A DNA stretch of 64,000 nucleotides from Euglena gracilis (Eukaryota > Euglenida > Euglenophyceae > Euglenales), in assembly GCA_039621445.1 (NCBI GenBank), contig CP154955.1, positions 61,666,452-61,730,451 of the forward strand, in the 5' to 3' direction. A program made the position numbers and the translations under genes. Below the pieces are notes generated by a model. That model worked only from the letters and a program-made list of their open reading frames with translations. It had not been told where the DNA came from and ran no database searches. This document shows positions 1-64,000 of this stretch, in pieces (positions within the stretch are counted from its first letter, which is position 1; every line of letters starts with the position of its first letter).

Positions 1-579
1 TTCTTTGCCGAGGCATCTGCCTTCCCCAGCAAGCTGCCACGATGGGGTCTCCCCAGCAGAACTCTTCCACGCAGCGTCTGGGTTCCCGCCACGTTCATTT
101 CAACGTTTCAAGGAGAACAGACCGTTCAGGTTCCGGAACGTTGCCACTGCCAAGCAATGTGTTTCTTAGAAAAACCGGGGAAACCACTCCACACACTAAA
201 ATGATGGTCGTTAACATCCTGCTCTGGACCCCCTGACCCCCCAATGGTCTGAATAGAAGCCCCCTGGGTCACTCGCACCGTTGGTTCAGGGGGACTTCTG
301 TTCAGGGTACGTTGTTCCCCCTCCCCTTGTGCACTGTGTGCACAAGGGGCTTTGATTCGGACCAATGGTCTAAAACAGGAGGGAGAGGCTTTCATTTGGG
401 GGGAGGGGACACCGTTCGGGGGGGCTTCTCGTGGGGGGAGTTCATCCAAATCCAAACATCCAAAGGCGGTGCCAGCAAACGGGGGATCCAGGACAGGGAG
501 AGAGGGGCTCCGCCGCAGGCAGGACGTGCCTGGCGCCACACACACAGCACACACAGCACACACAGCACACACAGCACAC

Positions 580-612
<33 letters not shown>

Positions 613-655
613 CGCACACACACACACACACAGCACACACACAGCACACACACAG

Positions 656-686
<31 letters not shown>

Positions 687-1868
687 ACACACACACACAT
701 ACACACACACACACCGCACACACACACACACACAGACACACAGCACACACACAGCACACACACACACGCACCCACACACACAGCACACACACACACACAC
801 ACACCCGCGGGTGCGGGAGGGGGCTGGGGAGCCACGGGCCTCCGCAGCTAGCACCCGGACGGGGAGGGGAGGCCGGACTTGTAGTCGTGCATTGACGCGG
901 GAGGGCGAGAGAAGGGGGTCACTGTTGGCCTTCGGTCCCGACCTCAGGGCGAATTCACGCAGTGCAAGGGAAAAAAATAAACCAAAACCTTGTGCAAAAT
1001 AAGACCCCCTCTTCTGACGGCGTGAGGCACTGGGGAGGGTGGAAAATTTCCCTGAAAAATATCCGAAAACCCTATTTCAGACACAAAGAATGATGCAAAT
1101 TCAAAAAATTTCGGAGTTTTGAAATACAAAAAAAGGTAATTGTAAGCATGTGCCAGTTTACACAATTAATTAATTACGCAAAGCGCTGAAGGAAAATTTT
1201 ACTGTTTTGGGGAACCTGAAAAATGATGGCTTTTTCGGGCCCAGGTTGGTCAAACAAAAATACAAAACAAGGCCCCCCAAAGACCCCCCCTGTGGAGGTT
1301 TCCAGCAACGGACCCGAAATAGGACCCAAATCAATTTTTTGAGGGGGTTACGCGCGCGCGCACACACACACACATCACATCCGCTTCACATACAAAATAA
1401 AGTTAGCCCACAGCTTTAACTTGTGATCCCCCCATTGTCAGGCTTTTAGGCTAGTTTTGTGCATGGCCGCCGAGCATTCTTGTTGTTTGCCTTGTTTTTT
1501 TGGGCGGGGACCCACAGCCAAACTATTGGCTACAAAAAAAAGGAAAGTTCTTCAAATATTTTCTCCAATAGCAAGCCACCTCCATGAAATCTCTTCCAAG
1601 AGCACTCAAAAAACACTAAAATCACCAAGCAAGAGCCCTTTTTGTGGCAATGGCTGTTTCTGGATTTCAGAAAAGAGACCATCTTTCTCCCATGACCCCC
1701 ATGCAGGGGGAAGGGGGCAAAAACTACACACGGGCCAGTAAAAAAAAGCAATGCAAAAAAACTGCAAAAAAACTGCAAAAAACTGCAAAAAAAAACTGCA
1801 AAAAACTGCAGTTCAACAGAAAATAACAATATACAAGCTGAAATGGTGTGCATATGCAAACTCGCAAA
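1..1868. other. Non-coding flank
   Basis: No supported gene. It holds the CA-rich microsatellite at 536-806, a short CGCG(CA)n tract near 1350 and runs of the type CTGCAAAAAA around 1750-1815. The long open frames here are produced by the CA repeat, which lacks stop codons. Confidence 0.6.
536..806. repeat. Imperfect (CA)n microsatellite
   Basis: About 270 nt of CA dinucleotides interrupted by GCA, TA and CG units, with an ACACAGC variant in tandem near its start (about 540-590). It creates long artificial open frames on both strands. Confidence 0.95.
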
Positions 1869-1944
1869 TCAAATCACAAAATCGCACTCCCCCAAGAGCA
1901 CTCGAAGGGGGAGGAAGGACACCGAGGACAAAGCACAAAGCGAA

Positions 1945-2217
1945 TGTGAGGTCATGCCTTTTTGCCGGCTGTCTTTGTGTTTGATGGAGTACAAGAAGCA
2001 CTTGACATAATCTTGCAGGGACGCCGCCACCATGGCGGCGCCAATGAGGCGCTTAATACTCACCGCGCACTTCGTGGTACTCCAATTCGGCTCGCACTTC
2101 TGGGCTTCGTTGACGAAACTCACCACCACGTCCACGCTTGCCCCAAATAAGGCGACTGCGACCTCCGGCGATAGGAACAGCTCACTCCACATCAGTTGGA
2201 CTTCCGTCTCATCTCCG
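1945..2217 (-). CDS. Exon of a second, unrecognised gene
   Basis: A minus-strand block open for about 90 codons after a pyrimidine tract ending AACAAG at 2218. It reads DETEVQLMWSELFLSP, VDVVVSFVNEAQKCEPNW, KCAVSIKRLIGAAMVAASL and DYVKCFL. The product is unknown. The spacing of Cys residues around a small-residue helix (K-C-x3-I-x2-L-I-G-A-x12-K-C) recalls short secreted Cys-motif proteins seen in some protists, an impression only. If the AG is a trans-splice acceptor, the first in-frame ATG is at 2192-2190. The 3' boundary is not determined; the frame stays open to 1869. It lies 3.35 kb downstream of the cyclase gene in the same orientation, as in a polycistronic array. Confidence 0.5.
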
Positions 2218-2249
2218 CTTGTTAGAAAGAAAGTGAACAAATGAAAACC

Positions 2250-2527
2250 CATGGATATTGAACTCTGGCTTCTTCTTGTAGACAGGGCGCTCCTGTGTTG
2301 ACGACGCAGCAGCAACTTTTTTGGAGGACAGAGCGGCAACTGATAGAACAGGGGCAGCAGCTGGTGGAACAGGGGCAGCACATAACGCCTCCTCCCCCCG
2401 GGGGTTCACGACTTATAAAAAAACCCTGCTGGAGATGGAGCAATTTTGGTTGAGTAATTTTGGTCTTGTCATCAAAACAATCTTTTTTTTGGAATGGTGG
2501 CTACACCAATCTCTGTTGTATTAAGAG

Positions 2528-2560
<33 letters not shown>

Positions 2561-5500
2561 AAAGAAAAAGAAAAAAAAAACAAAAAAAACAAACAAAAAA
2601 AAAACAAAGAACGCGCACAAGACAGTTTGGGGCAGACAATTGGTGGGATAATTGTAGACAACACAACTCATGAACAGATGATGTTTTTTCTTGAGAAACA
2701 CCATTCAAACATATAATCCAGCAGCAAAAAAGACAGACACCTCGGGAATCCTCAAACTGAAATAAAAAAAAAATGCAAAAAAAAATGCACGTGTGCAGTT
2801 TTTTTCAGAAAAAAAGCTGCAAAAAACTGCAAAAAAAACTGCAAAAATCTGCAAAAACCCCATAATGTGGAAACTGCAAAAAACTGCAAATACTGCACGG
2901 TGCATATTTCGCCCCCCCCCCTGCCCCCATGACCCCTGTGTGATGTAAAATATTTAGATTTTTGATTGAAAATTTTGAATTAATACCACACGCTGCAAAT
3001 CATTGAAGGATAACTTTTTGTGTTGGGAAACCCAGAAATGACGATTTTTTGGGGTCCCAATCAGTCAAAAAATCCAAAAAAAAAAACAGCACGTCCAGCC
3101 CAGCAGTGTGTTGGTCCCGTCTGGGGCATGGATAGGGGCACGGCGGTGGGAGGCACAGCAGACAGAACCGGCAGACGATAAGGGGACCCCATAGCGCCCG
3201 AAGGGCAGCCTTCTGAAAGTGGTGTAGGCCTGGACAGAGGGGAAACGTTTAGGTGCTGGGTGCTCACATCAAGAAAGAGGGGATGGGGGAATTTGAGGCG
3301 CCATCCCAAACAATGTCAACCCCTGAACACCATATGTCACGCCATCTCTCATCATGCATTCCAGTGCCATTCCATTCTACATTGCAAACATGAGATTCTC
3401 CAAATTTCTTGTCGAAGGTTTACATTGGGTGATTCTTAGACTCAAACTGCCCAGGTTGTCCAGAAATGAACATTGACAAAACATGAGGTTCACATTGGCA
3501 AAATGATGATGTTCGAGATCAACTGTGACCTTGTGTGGCCAAACTGTGCAGACCCCCCCTGAAGACCACTGAGGTTCGGCCACGAGTTTCCACGGCGGGG
3601 GAATAACCCCCCCCAGAACAAAACCCAAAGGGATGCAGGCGTACAGTATGCTGTGCACACTGTGCATCTTTTCGGAGAGGGTCAACCAAGCGAACGAATT
3701 AAAAATATTTTTGTTTCTGTGGCGCGATTATTGGGTTCCTCGCTTTAGGCATTGAAGGATGCACCCCAACATAAACATAAAAAACAATCCACCCCCCAAA
3801 ATGGAATGGCTCCATAAAACTGCCGAATCAAGACGATCATGGGTCATTGGGAAAAAAGGTAATATGAAGATATTTACACATGTCGTTTCAGAAAAAGCGT
3901 TGCCCGTGTGTTGGCATCCCCTAGGCAGGGTATCAAAGGGGGGGGGGGGAGGGCCTGGACCCCCCTTCCCCGGAAGGGGAGCCTCGGTGCAAAGTGCCAG
4001 AAAATTCTTCAGGGGCTTCCAAAAAGTGCCCAAAATTGCATTTTGAGGTGATTTTTTCCCACCAGATTCACAAAAAAAGATGTTAAAAACATCAGTTTTC
4101 TGCTGCTGGGGAGGGAAAAGTCGGTTTCTAGGGGTCCCCGGACCCCGCCCCGCCCAGAAGGGGAGGGGGATGGTCCGGACCCCCCTCCCCCTGTGCAAAA
4201 CCAACACTCACTTAATACCCACCCCTAGGTGACAACTTCCCAGGGAAGACCTCCCAATGGACTTTCACACAGGAAAAATCAGCCAGCACAGGCAAGCACC
4301 TTCAGACACTTGGTAATTTGGTGGTGTTGCCAGGATTTATTGGGAGTTGTTGGAATTTGTTTTGAACACTGGAGGTGGGGTCCCGGCCACATGATTTTTG
4401 ATCCTGGGCAAGTGACATATGCTAAACACAATGTGGTTGACCTGTGACAGAATTCTTGGGACTCATTTCAGGCAGGTTTCAAGCAGCAAAATATTCCTCC
4501 TTTCATTGGTAGTCTTGGATGTATCCTGGTCTTTCAATAACAACAATTGCCGCCATCTGCAACCTCACAACTGTGGCTGGCGTTGTCAACACATTAATCT
4601 CTGACGCACAGATATAAAATTGGGAAATACTACGTTGACGTTGGAAATGGTTGGTTGTTGTGAAAATGGGCCACATGTACCACTTCTGTGATGCACTTCC
4701 CCGTGGGGGATGTGCTGGCCCGGCCTCAAAAAAAAATGCGCAAAAATGCACAAAAAATGCACATTTCCGGAAAAAATGCACAAAAATGTGCAAAAAGCTG
4801 AGAAAAAAAATGCAAAACCCATGCAAATGCAAAAATTACCAAAAAAGCATGCAAAAAAATGGCACCAAAGGAATCATCGGGAATCATGGCGAGAACGCCA
4901 GTTTTCAAAAAAATACAAAATTTTCAGTTTCAAAATTTCAAAAAAAATTGCAACTCAAAAAATGGTCAAAAATGTGGGAAAAAAGTTGGGGGAAATCATG
5001 CAAAAAAATGTGCCAAAAGGCAAAAAAAAACCGTTGAAGAGTCCAAAAAATGCGCATTTTTAGAAGTTTTGAACAAAATGCGCAGAAATGCAAAAAATAA
5101 TGCGAAACGCACTTCCCCCCGACTGCCATCCAGATAACCATTGTCAAGCTTCTTCTGGCCTCTAATTTAATCAAATGAAGTCTGCTGGCAATATAGGACC
5201 ACCGACAACAAGCTGTTTTGAACCCAACAGCAAAGGAGACTGCTAAGCGAGCCCAAACTTCCAGAACAATCTGTGAAGGCAAAAAAAAGGCAAATACCAA
5301 GAGAAGCAAAGAAACACAGGAGGGCCACCAACGTCCAATTAAACATTCCTTTTGGACAACCCCGCCTTTCCTTTTATCCTTGCAAAATTTTTTCGGGTGC
5401 TGTTGGAAATTGTTGGGATTTGTCAGGATTTGCCAGAATTTGTCAGGATTTATCGGGATTAGTCGCTGGAGGTGTTTGAGCACAGGACTGAAAATGAAAA

Positions 5501-5568
5501 ATTGCCATGTGGGTAATAATCCAAATGTGTGTGCTTTCCGATTTGCCCCCCCCCCCAGTATGAAATTC
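2250..5568. other. Intergenic region between the two minus-strand genes
   Basis: About 3.3 kb without a recognised gene. It contains poly(A)-rich 2530-2610, TGCAAAAAA-type low-complexity sequence at 2765-2900 and 4727-5100, and C/G homopolymers near 3940. The minus-strand trans-splice region of the downstream gene would lie at its lower end. Confidence 0.55.
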
Positions 5569-62028
<56,460 letters not shown>

Positions 62029-62048
62029 AAAGGAGGGCAAAGGTGGAA

Positions 62049-62066
62049 CTGCAAACAAAAAGGAGG
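62049..62066 (-). promoter_or_regulatory. Probable spliced-leader trans-splice acceptor of the cyclase gene
   Basis: Read on the minus strand, a pyrimidine-rich tract ends in TTTGCAG at 62049, only 20 nt before the ATG at 62028-62026. No coding block could be found upstream. In Euglenozoa mRNAs receive a capped leader by trans-splicing at such AG sites with short 5' leaders, so this is the inferred 5' end of the mature mRNA. It differs sharply from the ends of the gene's own introns. It could instead be an ordinary cis 3' splice site with a 5'-UTR exon further upstream. Confidence 0.55.
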
Positions 62067-62598
62067 TTACAGTTACACAGGCGGAACTTCTGCGGATGGT
62101 GCCCAACGACCCCCGGCGTTTTGCCAGCGTAGCCCCAGACCTTGGGTTGTTTCTTTGATGTGAAAGGGAGACTTAAATTCGCCCACAAATGCAGCGATTT
62201 ATTCAAAAATATCAGCACGCTATCATCGCCCACAGTTTGATCCAGTGCTGGCAAACTGGGGTCAATGGGGTTTGAATTTGTTTCCTTGGGTGATTTTGAG
62301 TAATAATTCATCTGGGGGGTCATGGTACCAACCGGGAGATGGCCGATCTACGGGCCAAGTCCTTGAAGGTCACCAGTTTGGCCAAAATTGTTGACACCCA
62401 CTTTCCGAGGCCGCAAAAATGTTCTGCGGAAATTGGGTTTGGCGGCAGGCTCCAAGTGGAAACATTCCGCACAGAACAGAACAAAAAATTCGGTGCACCT
62501 TCCGGCAGAGGGACACTGCCGCTCTTTCAAAGGGCCACAGTCTACGATAGCCTGGTCGGGGCACTTACGCGGGTCATCGCCTGATGGAGAAAACCAGC

Positions 62599-62969
62599 GG
62601 TGTCGGAACAAAATTTTTTTCCGGGGGGTGGGGGGGACGAGGAACGGGCAAATTTGGAGCACATCTTTTTTCCCCGGCGCGAAGGCCGAGGAATTTTTTT
62701 TTATGGCACACCACCCCCCCCACCCCCCCCCCCTCCCCCCCCCCCCACCATACAATCAAAATGATTTTTAGTCCCATGGCCCGAAGGGCCGAGCACGCTG
62801 TCGGAACAATTTTTTTCCCGGGGGGGGGGGTGACGAGGAACGGGCAAATTTGGAGCACATCCTTTTTTCCCCGGCGCGAAGCGCCGAGGAATTTTTTTTT
62901 ATGGCACACACCATACAATCAAAATGTATTTTTTTCTGTCCCCATGGCCCCGAAGGGGCCGAGACGCTC
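62599..62969 (+). repeat. Two-copy tandem repeat with hairpins
   Basis: Units of about 200 and 170 bp, each starting GTCGGAACAA, then poly-T, C/G run, GACGAGGAACGGGCAAATTT, a GGCGCGAAGCGCC-type hairpin, ATGGCACACCA and a CCCGAAGGGCCGAG hairpin. They differ mainly in the length of C and T runs. Confidence 0.85.
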
Positions 62970-63649
62970 GTGATTTTTCGTGATTTTTCGTGGCACGAAA
63001 AAAATCAACCGGTTCTGAAGATTCTGCTGTGAAAGACTTCGAAATTTTTCGGGTTGTTCAACCTAGGAAAGTTGAAGTTGGCTTGCAATTGTGATCAAGC
63101 ACCTATGACAGATTCCAAATTTTAGCCCGCGGTCGGCTGCGGTCGGCAAAGTCAAAAATAATGCCCCAAAATGGCCCAAAATGACCCTGCTTTTGGCCGA
63201 TTTGGGTCACTTTAGCAGCTTTTGCTCACTTTTGGCAACAAACTGGCGCAAAATGCTCAAAATAGTCAAATTGGACCAAAAAGAGACCAAAAAAATGGGC
63301 AAAAATAACAAAAGAAAACGTCGAAAATGGCTTTAAATGGTCAAAAAATGGCCCTGAATGGCCCAAAATGGCCCAAGAGCAGGACAAAATGGCCCAAAAT
63401 TACAAGAAGTGGGCAAAAAGTGACCAAAAATGGTCAAAATAGGTCAAAATGGGTGAATTATGGTAGCAAATGGATAAAAAGGGGACAAAAGCGACCAAAA
63501 ATGGCCAAAAATGGCCAAAAGTGGCCAACAGTGGCAACATGAGCCAGATGAGCCAGAAAAATCTCAACATCTGGGATAAAAATGAGCCTAATTCCTCATT
63601 CTCATTAAAAACGTGTTCAGCCCGCCAAATGCCTGCCCTGAAATTCGTG

Positions 63650-63810
63650 GTCATGAACACGTTTTCAATGAGGGCATTCGGGTCAACGACACGTTTTCAG
63701 TGAAGGCATCCGGGTTCAGGCACGTTTTCAGTGAGGGCATTCGGGTCAATGACACGTTTTCAGTGAAGGCATCCGGGTTCAGGCACGTTTTCAGTGAGGG
63801 CATCTGAGGC
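63650..63810 (+). repeat. 63-bp tandem repeat, about 2.5 copies
   Basis: The unit runs from GTCAACGACACGTTTTCAGTG to the next GTCAATGACACG, with two half-units containing CACGTTTTCAGTGA(A/G)GGC. It stays open in one plus-strand frame, but nothing around it looks coding. Confidence 0.85.
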
Positions 63811-64000
63811 AACCCTGAGTAAAAAAAAAACGCTGGCATGAAAAATCGGTGGGCGGTTGCGAGGCCGGGTGGTCCTCAACGAGTGGGGCGGGTCGGGGGC
63901 ACTCTACAACACGACAGAAGGCTAGGTTGCCTTGGAGCACAACGAAACAGAGTGGCGGACAGCATGCTTTACACAAAGAGAAACCGTGTGTGGGCCGATT

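Larger units (their letters stand above)
62067..64000. other. Upstream flank of the cyclase gene
   Basis: No coding block is recognised on either strand. It holds a two-copy tandem repeat (62599-62969), ATGGCCAAAA-type low-complexity sequence (63150-63545) and a 63-bp tandem repeat (63650-63810). Confidence 0.55.

Noticed and set aside
18-24. Placeholder coordinates in the finding on catalytic residues
   Set aside because: Those coordinates do not mark a feature; the region concerned is 28193-35152.
126-854. Overlapping long open frames on both strands rich in Cys-Val or His-Thr
   Set aside because: They are translations of the CA microsatellite, which has no stop codons; there is no independent coding signal. 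The same applies to frames at 18010-18753 and 18785-19061.

Overview
This window is nuclear DNA from a eukaryote with long introns and very few exons. The best guess is a euglenozoan protist, with a diplonemid or euglenid more likely than a kinetoplastid. Three observations support this. The main gene is interrupted by 35 introns that never use GT-AG ends but carry short complementary sequences just inside both ends, the arrangement described for euglenid 'nonconventional' introns. The gene begins right after a pyrimidine-rich AG acceptor with a 20-nt leader, as expected for spliced-leader trans-splicing. The product resembles the receptor-type adenylyl cyclases of kinetoplastids. The species is an inference; no marker gene is present.

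Layout. One minus-strand gene fills about 56.5 kb (62028 down to 5569). I could join 36 exons of 22-196 nt into a continuous frame of 3552 nt (1183 codons plus stop), with introns of 276 to about 6800 nt. The predicted protein has a signal peptide, two tandem type-1 periplasmic-binding-protein-like ligand domains (about residues 22-400 and 400-745), one transmembrane helix (about 750-772), a class III nucleotidyl cyclase domain (about 790-990) and a cytoplasmic C-terminal region with a short RGS-like stretch. Catalytic residues are present, and the Lys/Asp pair predicts an adenylyl cyclase. It would sense a small extracellular ligand and make cAMP inside the cell.

Downstream on the same strand lies one exon-like block (about 1945-2217) of a second, unrecognised gene. 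Everything else (1-1940, 2250-5568, 62050-64000 and all introns) is non-coding and packed with repeats: CA/GT microsatellites, poly(A), C/G homopolymer runs, TIR elements with CATACMATTGCTTA ends (two of them with perfect 8-bp target duplications), TIR elements beginning with 8-12 C and flanked by TA, several fold-back elements, and a dispersed GGCGCC-TTY-GGCGCC hairpin. I saw no rRNA, tRNA, CRISPR array or transposase gene. Most plus-strand reading frames are by-products of repeats.
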